Assembly (NCBI GenBank): GCA_045591485.1
Contig: JAZNSV010000216.1
Span: 1-27,590 of the forward strand
Direction of reading: 5' to 3'
Source: Colimorpha sp045591485
GTDB lineage: Bacteria; Bacteroidota; Bacteroidia; Bacteroidales; P3
Length of the DNA stretch: 27,590 bases
A program made the position numbers and the translations under genes. Shown piece by piece: positions 14,498 to 22,791 of this stretch (positions are counted from its first letter, which is position 1; the number at the start of each line of letters is the position of its first letter). The notes under the pieces were generated by a model. It was given only the letters and a program-made list of their open reading frames with translations, was not told the origin of the DNA and made no database searches.

Positions 14498-15228
14498 AAC
14501 GAACTGCCATAGTAACGATGTTGATGCTTTGCTCATTGAATGTCTTTTCGCAGAGCAAGATTGATTCGCTTTGGGCGTTCTTCAAAGAGTTTCACCTGTC
14601 GGCAGAAGTGGGCTATAATTTCCTTATCCCAAGTGCGACAGTATACAATTCTTATTATATTCCATACTCGAATGAGGTTAACAGTTTTTCCGATTTGCAA
14701 GGTTATGCGGTAGAAAATCCGTGGAATAACAACGGCTATGGCTATTTCCATCACCACCAATGGAACATTGCCGTTGCCGCCGAGAGCAGAATCGTGAAAT
14801 GGCGGCTCACGATGGAACGCGATTACTTGGGCTACGAGTATTCCTGGGCCACTTTTGATGCCGACTATCTGCGTGTGGCGCTGTCGCTGCAATTTTTCAT
14901 CTTGAAGTGCAATTGGATGCACATCCTACTGGGACCCGCCGTCGAATGGGGATGGATTACACGGTATGACTATACATCCAATGGGGTCACCATGCACAAC
15001 CCCGACATCGGACAGACCTACGGCGTAAACCTTCTTTTCCCGCTGACATTTCTATTTCCCATCACTGAACATAGCCGAATATACCTGAACGTGGCAAGCG
15101 GATTGCATTTGCGCAACGACCACGAATTACACTATCACAACCATTGGGGCTACTGGCCCGGCCCAGAGGCGGAACTAAGAAGCTATTGTCCGTTCAGTAT
15201 CGGCCTCGGGTACGGCTTCGCACTCTGA
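14494..15228 (+). CDS. Exported protein, probable outer-membrane beta-barrel
   Basis: 244 residues with a signal peptide ending in NVFSQ (about residue 20). The mature part has many alternating aromatic strands (VGYNFLIPSATVYNSYYIPY, WRLTMERDYLGYEYSW, YLRVALSLQFFILK, RIYLNVASGLHLRN) and ends in SIGLGYGFAL with a hydrophobic C-terminus, as in PorT/OmpW-like barrels of Bacteroidota. It overlaps the decayed T9SS-tail gene by four bases and probably shares its promoter. Base composition is lower in GC than the lipoprotein operons, suggesting a different origin. I do not recognise the family with certainty. Confidence 0.65.
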   Translation: MKRTAIVTMLMLCSLNVFSQSKIDSLWAFFKEFHLSAEVGYNFLIPSATVYNSYYIPYSNEVNSFSDLQGYAVENPWNNNGYGYFHHHQWNIAVAAESRIVKWRLTMERDYLGYEYSWATFDADYLRVALSLQFFILKCNWMHILLGPAVEWGWITRYDYTSNGVTMHNPDIGQTYGVNLLFPLTFLFPITEHSRIYLNVASGLHLRNDHELHYHNHWGYWPGPEAELRSYCPFSIGLGYGFAL

Positions 15229-15247
15229 CAATGTATTGCAAACACCG

Positions 15248-15292
15248 GCGACTGCCACTGGGACTGACAAAGTGTCAGCCGGTGGCAGTCGC
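15248..15292 (+). terminator. Nested hairpin, probable terminator
   Basis: GCGACTGCCAC (15248-15258) pairs exactly with GTGGCAGTCGC (15282-15292), and CTGACA / TGTCAG pair inside. Only four T follow shortly after (15299-15302), so termination may be weak. The sequence is a close relative of the operon B terminator. Confidence 0.6.
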
Positions 15293-15309
15293 TGGCAGTT
15301 TTATGGGGG

Positions 15310-15326
15310 TTGGCACGGATGTTGAT
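15310..15326 (+). promoter_or_regulatory. Possible sigma-54-like promoter of groES
   Basis: TTGGCACGGATGTTGAT resembles the -24/-12 consensus TGGCACG-N4-TTGCW; the GG is in place, but the -12 GC is GA here. It lies 72 nt before groES. The match is imperfect and no enhancer-binding site is seen. Confidence 0.35.
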
Positions 15327-15397
15327 AACATTGGGTGTCGCCGCGCTGGAGCACGGCACACAGAACAAACGAAGTAAAACAAAAAAACATAACAGTT

Positions 15398-15670
15398 ATG
15401 ACAAACATCAAACCTTTAGCAGACCGAGTCCTCGTGCGTCCCGCCGAGGCTGAACAGAAGACCGCCAGCGGCATCATCATCCCCGACACCGCCAAAGAGA
15501 AACCGCAGCGCGGCGAAGTCCTCGCCGTGGGCAAGGGCACCAAGGACCACGAGATGACCGTCAAGGTGGGCGACCAAGTCCTCTACGGCAAGTACAGCGG
15601 CACCGAAATCGAGATTGACGGCGAGAAGCTGATGATCATGAAAGAAAGCGACATCTACGCTATCATCTAA
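15398..15670 (+). CDS. groES: Co-chaperonin GroES
   Basis: 90 residues, full length. The protein begins TNIKPLADRVLVRPAEAEQKTASGIIIPDTAKEKPQRGEVLAVGKG and keeps the mobile loop (about residues 17-34, with the hydrophobic GIII tripeptide that docks on GroEL), then YGKYSGTEIEIDGEKLMIM. The start is ATG 15398; an in-frame ATG 63 nt upstream would add an unrelated leader. It forms a seven-subunit lid for GroEL in the cytoplasm. groEL follows after 93 nt. Confidence 0.97.
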   Translation: MTNIKPLADRVLVRPAEAEQKTASGIIIPDTAKEKPQRGEVLAVGKGTKDHEMTVKVGDQVLYGKYSGTEIEIDGEKLMIMKESDIYAII

Positions 15671-15763
15671 ATTAAGCTGTGAGCTGTGAGTTTTAAGTAG
15701 CTACGCACTCCGGCTCCCGCCTCACTTAAAACTTAAAGTTTAAAACTTAAAACTAAAATTATT

Positions 15764-17437
<1,674 letters not shown>

Positions 17438-17494
17438 TGAATGCGTGAATGCGTTAGTGCTTGAGTGGCTAACGCATACCAATACAGCCAACAG

Positions 17495-17526
17495 TAAAGG
17501 GAGCATCCACACGGGTGCTCCCTTTA
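17495..17526 (+). terminator. Terminator of groESL
   Basis: Perfect 11-bp stem TAAAGGGAGCA (17495-17505) / TGCTCCCTTTA (17516-17526), ten-base loop, then TTCGTTT. It faces the 3' end of hicA and may serve both strands. Confidence 0.85.
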
Positions 17527-17543
17527 TTCGTTTATATTATAAT

Positions 17544-17777
17544 CTAAAGTGTTTCCAATAAGGTAATGAATTCCTCTCGGGTGAGACCAAGGTCGTTGAT
17601 GGTTTTTCGTACCACCAGTTCGGATACGGGGTCGACGTGTGTTTGAATGATAACCGTGCGTTTCAGTCCCTCGCGCACCCAAGCCTCGTGGCCCCCTTTG
17701 GTGCGCATCTTATGGAGCCCGAGTGCCGTCAGCACTGCGAGGAATTCTTTTAGTGTGATATTCGACAACTTTTTCAT
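17544..17777 (-). CDS. hicA: HicA-type toxin (mRNA interferase)
   Basis: 77 residues with the small double-stranded-RNA-binding-like fold of HicA/YcfA. The key segment KMRTKGGHEAWVREG contains the catalytic His of the family (GGH), followed by VIIQTH and a C-terminal helix TREEFITLLETL. It cleaves mRNA on release from HicB. The start overlaps the hicB stop (ATGA), so translation is coupled. The order here is antitoxin first, which differs from the common hicA-hicB order. Confidence 0.9.
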   Translation of the reverse strand: MKKLSNITLKEFLAVLTALGLHKMRTKGGHEAWVREGLKRTVIIQTHVDPVSELVVRKTINDLGLTREEFITLLETL

Positions 17778-18151
17778 ACGTGTGCGGCAATTCTGACTGG
17801 TGCTGAAATGCGCTCATAGTTGGTGTTGCTCTGCAGCAAGCCGGACAGTTGGCGGTTGCGGAGCTGTGTACGGAACGATGGGGGCACAATCTTTTTCCCA
17901 CTCACTTTCCAGCCGTGCTCTTTCAAGTCCTCTTCGAAAGTTCCCATCCCCATACAGCATTCCACGTGCAATTGAAGGCACTCGTAGAAGTTCTTCACAG
18001 CATCCTGAAAATCGGTGCCGGTGGTGGCAAGGTCGAGCGATGGACAATAGGCCGCCAGATGCTCATTTTCCTTGAAAATATACACATCCACATCGAACCG
18101 GAACTTGTCCTTGTCTATTTCAATCGTGTTGTTTCTGCGCTTGTTTTCCAT
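17774..18151 (-). CDS. hicB: HicB-type antitoxin
   Basis: 125 residues from ATG 18151, the first ATG after the promoter. The N-terminal half (FRFDVDVYIFKENEHLAAYCPSLDLATTGTDFQDAVKNF) is the partial RNase-H-like fold of HicB, with the catalytic Asp lost as usual. The C-terminal part is not a clear Arc or HTH domain; it ends with FRTQLRNRQLSGLL, which may bind DNA. It neutralises HicA and should repress its own promoter; the inverted repeat at 18186-18220 is a candidate operator, though the same repeat also occurs at the unrelated rhuM locus. Confidence 0.85.
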   Translation of the reverse strand: MENKRRNNTIEIDKDKFRFDVDVYIFKENEHLAAYCPSLDLATTGTDFQDAVKNFYECLQLHVECCMGMGTFEEDLKEHGWKVSGKKIVPPSFRTQLRNRQLSGLLQSNTNYERISAPVRIAAHV

Positions 18152-18176
18152 ATTAATTCTTATAGATTTCAGACTG

Positions 18177-18184
18177 CAAAGATA
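18177..18184 (-). promoter_or_regulatory. -7 element of hicBA
   Basis: TATCTTTG on the minus strand, followed by CAG, about 25 nt before the hicB start. It faces the leader RNA promoter on the other strand. Confidence 0.6.
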
Positions 18185-18185
18185 C

Positions 18186-18220
18186 GACAAAATCCAGGAA
18201 CGGAGAAAAAAAATTTTGTC
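18186..18220. promoter_or_regulatory. Inverted repeat between divergent promoters
   Basis: GACAAAAT (18186-18193) and ATTTTGTC (18213-18220), spacer 19. The same arms with the same 19-base spacer lie at 25893-25927 before rhuM and RNA copy 2, while the spacers differ in sequence. The right arm includes the -33 TTTTG of the plus-strand promoter. Confidence 0.7.
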
Positions 18221-18245
18221 ATATTGGAAAATGTTTGTAATTTTG
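18214..18245 (+). promoter_or_regulatory. Promoter of leader RNA copy 1
   Basis: TTTTG (18214-18218), 19-nt spacer, TAATTTTG (18238-18245). Perfect fit to the Bacteroidota -33/-7 pattern; start expected at about 18251. Confidence 0.8.
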
Positions 18246-18249
18246 CAGC

Positions 18250-18510
18250 GTCTTTCAACAGATAGAAAGACCGAGAGAAAGCGCGTTTTCTCTATTCCGC
18301 AGACGTGAACTTGGACACTTCACGAAGGTACAAAGTCGGAATGAGGTGAATGATTTCTCACTTGTGTTGTATTCGTATATCTACGACATACACCAAGTGG
18401 AGTTACATCAAAAGACCTTATCTACTTTGTACCAAAATACAGGGGAGTCCAAGCCCTACGTCTGAGATGGGGAAATGGATGGCTCCACTTTCTTCGTATA
18501 TGTTTCACTT
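18250..18510 (+). ncRNA. Structured pseudoknotted leader RNA, copy 1
   Basis: Helices seen: H1 GTCTTTC/GAAAGAC (18250-18256/18265-18271); H2 AGAGAAA/TTTCTCT (18274-18280/18287-18293) with the conserved GAAAGCGC; H3 CGTGAA/TTCACG (18304-18309/18319-18324); P4 GGTACAAAG/CTTTGTACC (18327-18335/18425-18433); inner hairpins P5 (18344-18349/18358-18363) and P6 (18373-18377/18382-18386); AGGG/CCCT just after P4; P7 AAGTGGAG/CTCCACTT (18395-18402/18483-18490). P7 crosses P4, a pseudoknot. Copies 2 and 3 keep P4 and P7 with different bases. It ends about 55-75 nt before the exported-protein gene with no terminator between, so it is probably a 5' leader. Its class is unknown to me. The CTCCA strand of P7 can also pair with TGGAG at 18525-18529, which may allow switching. 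Confidence 0.75.
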
Positions 18511-18563
18511 CTCCGAGCCTGGAATGGAGGTTGCGCCCGACACTCATGCAGGGTACAGAAAAA

Positions 18564-19133
18564 ATGAAGAAAGGACTAATGACTGCATTCTTGGTACTGA
18601 TTGCCACATGTATGCTCCATGCACAGGAGACGACACAAAAAAAGCAAAAGATTGCCGATGATGAACCCCAAAGCGTCGAATTCAACATAGACTTCAGATA
18701 TCCTTTTGTGGAAAACACATCTCTGAATATGGTGTATGGAATGGGTGTCGCCATTCGCTTGGACAAAAGCATACCCCTCTATGTGATTACTGGACTGGAA
18801 TACCAATTATTGAGTGGCGAGATTGAAATACTGGGGAAAACACAATCCCTTTCCTCGATGACACTCAGTGTTCCGCTTTCTATGGCCTATTTCTTAGACC
18901 TTGGAGAATCGCTAAGTCATTGGAAAATCATGCTCCAAGGGGGTGCAAGATTCAACTATCTGCTTTCATCAGAGATAGGAAACGAATCGGTGCTTGACGA
19001 TAACGACCGTACAGGATTCAACGGACTGGTGAGGTTTGGCATCGGGAAAACAGCCATTCTGTATGGAGAGTACGCGTTCCCCTTCGGCAGTGGCGAGGGG
19101 GTATGGAGCATAGGCCTTTGTAGCGGTTTTTAA
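18564..19133 (+). CDS. Exported protein, probable small outer-membrane barrel
   Basis: 189 residues from ATG 18564, preceded by an A-rich stretch; earlier in-frame ATG is within the RNA leader. Signal peptide ends in CMLHAQ (about residue 20). The mature part has alternating strands (VEFNIDFRYPFVEN, SLNMVYGMGVAIRLD, LYVITGLEYQLLSGE, KIMLQGGARFNYLL, TAILYGEYAFPFG) and ends WSIGLCSGF, with a terminal Phe typical of outer-membrane barrels. No known family is recognised. It is the first gene behind RNA copy 1, followed after 34 nt by two small lipoprotein genes, so all three may be under control of that RNA. Confidence 0.65.
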   Translation: MKKGLMTAFLVLIATCMLHAQETTQKKQKIADDEPQSVEFNIDFRYPFVENTSLNMVYGMGVAIRLDKSIPLYVITGLEYQLLSGEIEILGKTQSLSSMTLSVPLSMAYFLDLGESLSHWKIMLQGGARFNYLLSSEIGNESVLDDNDRTGFNGLVRFGIGKTAILYGEYAFPFGSGEGVWSIGLCSGF

Positions 19134-19167
19134 AACACCTTATGTTTAACCTTAATAAAAAAACAAA

Positions 19168-19614
19168 ATGAAACGATTTTCAAAAATGATGGCTCTGCTG
19201 CTCTGCCTGACGGCAACAGCAGGAATGGTTGGCTGCACGAAGGACGACTCGTCCAGCAGCACTACAGAAAACGGCGGCGGCAACAGCGGCGGCGGTGGTA
19301 ACAGCGGCGGCGGCAGCGAACCGTCCAACCCCAATGCTCCTGCCTCAATATCGGGAACGAAATGGAAATACACATGGTCCAACTCTGGTGCGAACATGTC
19401 TGGATATCAGCAACTGACCTTTAGTTCCACCAAAGTAACCTATTACTCCTATACCGAGACTCAGCGACCTTTTGGCGAACCGCCATCAGTCCACGAACAA
19501 ACCCTCGATTACTCCTATACGTATAATAATGGCAGTGGAACTATCGGCAGCAAGTCATTCACCGTGAACAATAACACTCTTAAATACAACGGCGATACTT
19601 ACACAAAACAATAA
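19168..19614 (+). CDS. Small lipoprotein, tandem copy 1
   Basis: 148 residues; signal peptide and lipobox Cys23 (GMVGC), then TKDDSSSS, an acidic surface-export-like stretch. A Gly/Ser/Asn-rich flexible linker (about 33-53) leads to a small beta domain: ISGTKWKYTWSN, QQLTFSSTKVTYYSY, LDYSYTYNNGSGTIGS, and FTVNNNTLKYNGDTYTKQ at the end. The same build (SxTKW start, YTYSSGNG(T), INGNTFTF, final TKQ/FKQ) is shared with the products of 19623 and 22354. It looks like a lipocalin-like fold; ligand unknown. The first 100 bases are nearly identical to those of the next gene. Confidence 0.8.
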   Translation: MKRFSKMMALLLCLTATAGMVGCTKDDSSSSTTENGGGNSGGGGNSGGGSEPSNPNAPASISGTKWKYTWSNSGANMSGYQQLTFSSTKVTYYSYTETQRPFGEPPSVHEQTLDYSYTYNNGSGTIGSKSFTVNNNTLKYNGDTYTKQ

Positions 19615-19622
19615 GTAACACT

Positions 19623-20021
19623 ATGAAACAGATTTTCAAAATGATGGCTCTGCTGCTCTGCCTGACGGCAACAGCAGGAATGATTGGCTGCACGAAGGAC
19701 GACTCGTCCAACAGTGACTCAGGAAACGCCAATACCCAAAACTCTATCTCAGGAACAAAATGGGTTAGTTCCATTCATTATGATTATGGTGACTATCAAC
19801 CCACCGAAACGAAAGAACTGAGTTTTACCAGCGGGAATAGGGGTACCTATCACAGACACCTAGACACAGGCAGTTGGGATTCGGAGGATGAAACCGTCGA
19901 CTTCACCTACACCTATAGTTCTGGCTATGGGCAGATAACCATGTCCTATGGTGGAACCAGCTACTTCAGCGTCAACGGCGACGTTCTGACATGGCAGGAG
20001 ACTGCCTATTTCAAACAGTAA
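19623..20021 (+). CDS. Small lipoprotein, tandem copy 2
   Basis: 132 residues; N-terminus almost the same as the preceding gene (FKMMALLLCLTATAGMIGC, lipobox Cys23, then TKDDSSNS), without the Gly-rich linker. The mature domain has ISGTKWVSSIHYD, KELSFTSGNRGTYHRH, VDFTYTYSSGYGQITMS and ends FSVNGDVLTWQETAYFKQ, diverged in sequence from its neighbour. The start regions differ by compensating one-base indels (codons 2-7), so frame is kept. It is 8 nt from the first copy, a recent tandem duplication of the signal sequence with a diverging binding domain. Confidence 0.8.
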   Translation: MKQIFKMMALLLCLTATAGMIGCTKDDSSNSDSGNANTQNSISGTKWVSSIHYDYGDYQPTETKELSFTSGNRGTYHRHLDTGSWDSEDETVDFTYTYSSGYGQITMSYGGTSYFSVNGDVLTWQETAYFKQ

Positions 20022-20302
20022 GACAATGAAGCGCATGGAGTCTTGAAATCATGCGCATCTTTTCCCGAAATCATGCTCATGATTCACCATAATCATGATT
20101 AAGATGCTCATGAATTCTGGGTAAGATGGGCATGATGTTTTTGAAGCCATCTCGTCGACCCATTGCCGAGAGACCGAAGAAGAACCGAGCTTGGATCCTA
20201 GTCGGCACATAGGAGGGAGACAGTATTTGATCAAAGGTTCGCTCGTCAAGCTCGCGGGGCACACCAGAGTAAAAGGGGAGTAAAACCTAATGGCCACTTT
20301 CT
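20022..20302. other. Non-coding spacer with ATCATG-rich segment
   Basis: 20045-20145 has several ATCATG / CATGAT words that form short inverted repeats. No gene is supported; a 61-codon minus-strand ORF (20077-20262) has no start signals or recognised family. The right end joins abruptly to groEL sequence at about 20303, marking a rearrangement junction. Confidence 0.5.
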
Positions 20303-21142
20303 GGCTTCGCCCACCGCCGCAAGGAGATGCTCGAAGACATCGCCATCCTCACCGGTGGCACCGTCATCAGCGAAGAGAAAGGCTACAAGCTCGAGGATGC
20401 CGACCTCAGCATGCTCGGCCAGAGCGAGAAGATCAGCATCGACAAGGACAACACCACCATCGTCAACGGCAAGGGCCAGAGCGATATGATCGCCGCTCGC
20501 AAGCAGCAGATCAAGGCCCAGATCGAGAAGACCACCAGCGACTACGACCGCGAGAAACTGCAAGAGCGTCTGGCCAAACTGTCGGGCGGCGTGGCAGTTA
20601 TCTATGTCGGCGCAGCCAGCGAGGTCGAGATGAAGGAGAAGAAGGACCGCTTCGACGACGCCCTGCACGCCACACGCGCAGCCGTTGAAGAGGGCTTGTG
20701 GTTCACCGCTTTGCTATCGAAGTGCCACTGGCACTTCTTCTTCCCCGGCGGCGGCACGGCCCTGATCCGCGCAGCCGAGAAGCTGAACAAGGTGAAACCC
20801 GAGAACGAGGACGAGAAACTGGGTATCGAAATCATCCGCCGCGCCGTCGAGGAGCCTCTGCGCATGATTGTCGAGAACGCCGGCCTCGAAGGCAGCGTCG
20901 TTGTCAATGAAGTGAAGAACGGCAAGGGCGACTACGGCTACAACGCCCGCAGCGAGCAGTATGAGAACCTGTTCCGGAGCGGTGTCATCGACCCCGCCAA
21001 GGTGACCCGTGTGGCCCTGGAGAACGCCGCCAGCATCGCCGGCATGCTCCTCACCACCGAGTGCGTCCTCTGCGACATCAAGGAACCCGAACCCGCAGCC
21101 CCCGCCAACCCCGGTATGGGCGGCATGGGTGGAATGTACTAA
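20303..21142 (+). pseudogene. groEL: 5'-truncated second groEL
   Basis: Homology to groEL begins at GFAHRRKEMLEDIA (about 60% into the apical half) and runs to the GGMGGMY end. An in-frame TAA lies at 20288-20290, and the first possible start is an internal Met (20327), leaving 271 residues without the N-terminal equatorial and intermediate parts, so no working chaperonin ring can form. Between EEG and PGGG the sequence LWFTALLSKCHWHFFF replaces the two residues II, a 42-nt net insert containing GAAGTGCC-ACT-GGCACTTC; this hits the nucleotide-binding GGG loop. Alternating nearly identical and diverged blocks against the intact gene suggest gene conversion. The reading frame is otherwise open, so the event is fairly recent or the fragment is expressed. 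Confidence 0.85.
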
Positions 21143-21213
21143 GCCGCAAGGCTTGGTACAAACCCAGCCACAGCGGGTGGAATGTACTAAACATATAGTG
21201 CAATCCGATAGTC

Positions 21214-21247
21214 AAGCCGAGGGGAAATTCCCCTCGGCTTTTTTTAT
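21214..21247 (+). terminator. Terminator after the truncated groEL
   Basis: AAGCCGAGGGG (21214-21224) / CCCCTCGGCTT (21230-21240), AAATT loop, then a T run to about 21245. A classic strong rho-independent terminator that stayed with the fragment. Confidence 0.92.
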
Positions 21248-21302
21248 TACCCAACACAATAAAAACAGAAGGACATCGTTATAACAGCAAAATACAAACG
21301 AT

Positions 21303-21563
21303 ATGGACACCACGACATTCAATAGCAGTATGGTGAACAACCTCTGGAACGTCATCCAAGGGCTTTCCCTCTCGTCGACCGACCAGCGTTGGCTAGCAGA
21401 CCGTCTTTTTGAGAGTGCCAAGGCTGATGACATCGCTATTCTTGCCCAAGCACGCAAAGCCATAGATGAAATGCGACAGCAAAGCGAAGAGAATGGCAAC
21501 TCGGAAATGACGCTTGAAGAAATCAACGCCGAGATTCGTGCAGCACGTCATGCATGCAAATAA
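21303..21563 (+). CDS. Probable antitoxin of a PIN-domain toxin
   Basis: 86 residues, mostly helical and charged: VNNLWNVIQGLSLSSTDQRWLADRLFESA, then MTLEEINAEIRAARHACK at the end. The tail resembles the MTLEEI(N/D)AEI(x)AAR segment of small Bacteroidota antitoxins. It starts after an A-rich leader and ends 11 nt before the PIN gene, which is the usual antitoxin-toxin order. The DNA-binding type is not obvious. Function is inferred mainly from pairing. Confidence 0.75.
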   Translation: MDTTTFNSSMVNNLWNVIQGLSLSSTDQRWLADRLFESAKADDIAILAQARKAIDEMRQQSEENGNSEMTLEEINAEIRAARHACK

Positions 21564-21574
21564 CAAGTGCAGCA

Positions 21575-21985
21575 ATGAAACAATACTACGCCGTCTTCGA
21601 CACCAACGTGCTGGTATCCGCCCTGCTCTCGCGCAACGCTGTCTCCCCGACAGTGGCTTTGCTTGACCATATCCTTGACCGAACCATCATTCCCGTTTAC
21701 AACGAGAAGATACTGAACGAGTACAACGAAGTACTGCATCGCTCCAAGTTCAGTTTTTCCACCGAACAGATTAATGCTGTGCTTGCTGCCATACGCAGTG
21801 GCATCGCCGCCGACCGCACCCCTGCCGAGTGGAACTTCCCCGATGAAGAGGACATTGTCTTCTACGAAGTTGCCCTCTCTGTCGACCAAGCCTACCTCAT
21901 CACTGGCAATACCCGTCATTTCCCACCTGTCAGCAAGGTTGTCACCCCTGCGGAAATGCTGAGGATTGTAAAGGGAAATGTCTAG
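21575..21985 (+). CDS. PIN-domain toxin (VapC-like, COG1569 type)
   Basis: 136 residues from ATG 21575; an ATG 21 nt upstream overlaps the antitoxin gene and adds an unrelated leader. The family signature AVFDTNVLVSALLSR with the first catalytic Asp is near the N-terminus; later acidic positions are in YNEKILNEYNEVL, PDEEDIVFYEVAL and the closing DQAYLITGNTRHFP. This is the putative toxin component, PIN family, an Mg-dependent ribonuclease that cuts RNA when its antitoxin is lost. Confidence 0.9.
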   Translation: MKQYYAVFDTNVLVSALLSRNAVSPTVALLDHILDRTIIPVYNEKILNEYNEVLHRSKFSFSTEQINAVLAAIRSGIAADRTPAEWNFPDEEDIVFYEVALSVDQAYLITGNTRHFPPVSKVVTPAEMLRIVKGNV

Positions 21986-22297
21986 CAATCATTTTCTCCG
22001 ACCGGCCAAATCTGTTTGCGCCAAAATATTCTCCCTACAAATAATCGGAGAATAAAATCACCCGCGACAGCCCCGTTTCTTTTTCAAAACACCCTTTTGC
22101 ACCCTCGCAAAACCTTGTTTCAATTTCAAAACCCATTTTCGCAAACCGCGACAGCCGTTTTCAAAACCATTTGGGGGTATTGCAGCACGGCGATGGCAGT
22201 TTTCAATCTTAGTTGGTCAACCACGTGATGGAAATGACATCAATTTAAATCAGGATGTACATTGTTGTATGAAGATTAAGGTTTATTGTTTTATCGA
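21986..22297. other. Non-coding spacer with short repeats
   Basis: CGCGACAGCC occurs twice (about 22063 and 22148) within stretches rich in TTTCAAAAC. A 70-codon ORF here (22016-22228) is low-complexity and not supported. No RNA gene is seen. Confidence 0.5.
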
Positions 22298-22326
22298 AAG
22301 GGTGCCAGTCTGGGGCTGGCACCCTT
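22298..22326 (-). terminator. Terminator of the minus-strand lipoprotein
   Basis: Perfect 11-bp stem AAGGGTGCCAG (22298-22308) / CTGGCACCCTT (22316-22326), followed on the minus strand by TT and an AT-rich tail. Confidence 0.8.
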
Positions 22327-22353
22327 GGGGGAGGTGAGGGTTTTCTGAAGGGA

Positions 22354-22791
22354 TTACTGTTTGGTGAGTGGGTAGGTGGCACCGTTAATTTTGAATGTAA
22401 ACGTATTGCCGTTGATGGAGAATGTGGCGCTAGCAGGCTCATGTGTATCTGGGTTCTCTAACGCCATTGTTCCATTCCCCGAAGAATAAGTGTAGGTTCC
22501 CCGATAAAGATTGGACGAGTAGTCAAGTCTTTGCATGGTGACATAAGTCAAATTTCCCGTTTGCGAAAAAGTGACTATTACCATGTTATAACCATTTATA
22601 TCTTCCGAACCTGTTTGACTACCCCAGCTCCATTTGGTCTCGGAAACGGACTCGGGGTAGTTGGCGGAGCTGCCGCCACCGCCGCTGGAGGGGTTGTCGT
22701 CGTTGTTGTTGTCCTTGTTGCAGGACGAAAATGTGAACATTGTGGCTGCCACGAAGAGTAGCAAGGTCAGATTTTTGATTTTTTGAACCAT
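22354..22791 (-). CDS. Small lipoprotein behind RNA copy 3
   Basis: 145 residues; signal peptide and lipobox Cys24 (FTFSSC), then NKDNNNDD, an acidic surface-export-like stretch, and a Gly/Ser linker. The mature beta domain begins SVSETKWSWGS and continues IVTFSQTGNLTYVTM, GTYTYSSGNGTMAL, ATFSINGNTFTFKINGATYPLTKQ. It is the same family as the products of 19168 and 19623, which also lie behind a copy of the structured leader RNA. This gene is separated from RNA copy 3 by about 270 nt. Confidence 0.8.
   Translation of the reverse strand: MVQKIKNLTLLLFVAATMFTFSSCNKDNNNDDNPSSGGGGSSANYPESVSETKWSWGSQTGSEDINGYNMVIVTFSQTGNLTYVTMQRLDYSSNLYRGTYTYSSGNGTMALENPDTHEPASATFSINGNTFTFKINGATYPLTKQ

Noticed and set aside
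18440..18490. CTGAGA near 18462 as part of a TPP riboswitch
   Set aside because: No other TPP-riboswitch core elements, and the word is missing from copies 2 and 3.
18327..18490. Group I intron core, because crossed helices with a hairpin between them resemble P3/P8/P7
   Set aside because: No conserved intron core sequences, no exons to join, and the copies start at promoters. The likeness is only in topology.
20077..20262. Minus-strand ORF in the spacer before the truncated groEL
   Set aside because: No family, no start signal, and the region is made of ATCATG-rich repeats; likely non-coding.
22016..22228. 70-codon ORF between the PIN toxin and the minus-strand lipoprotein terminator
   Set aside because: Low-complexity product from TTTCAAAAC-type repeats, no promoter or family.
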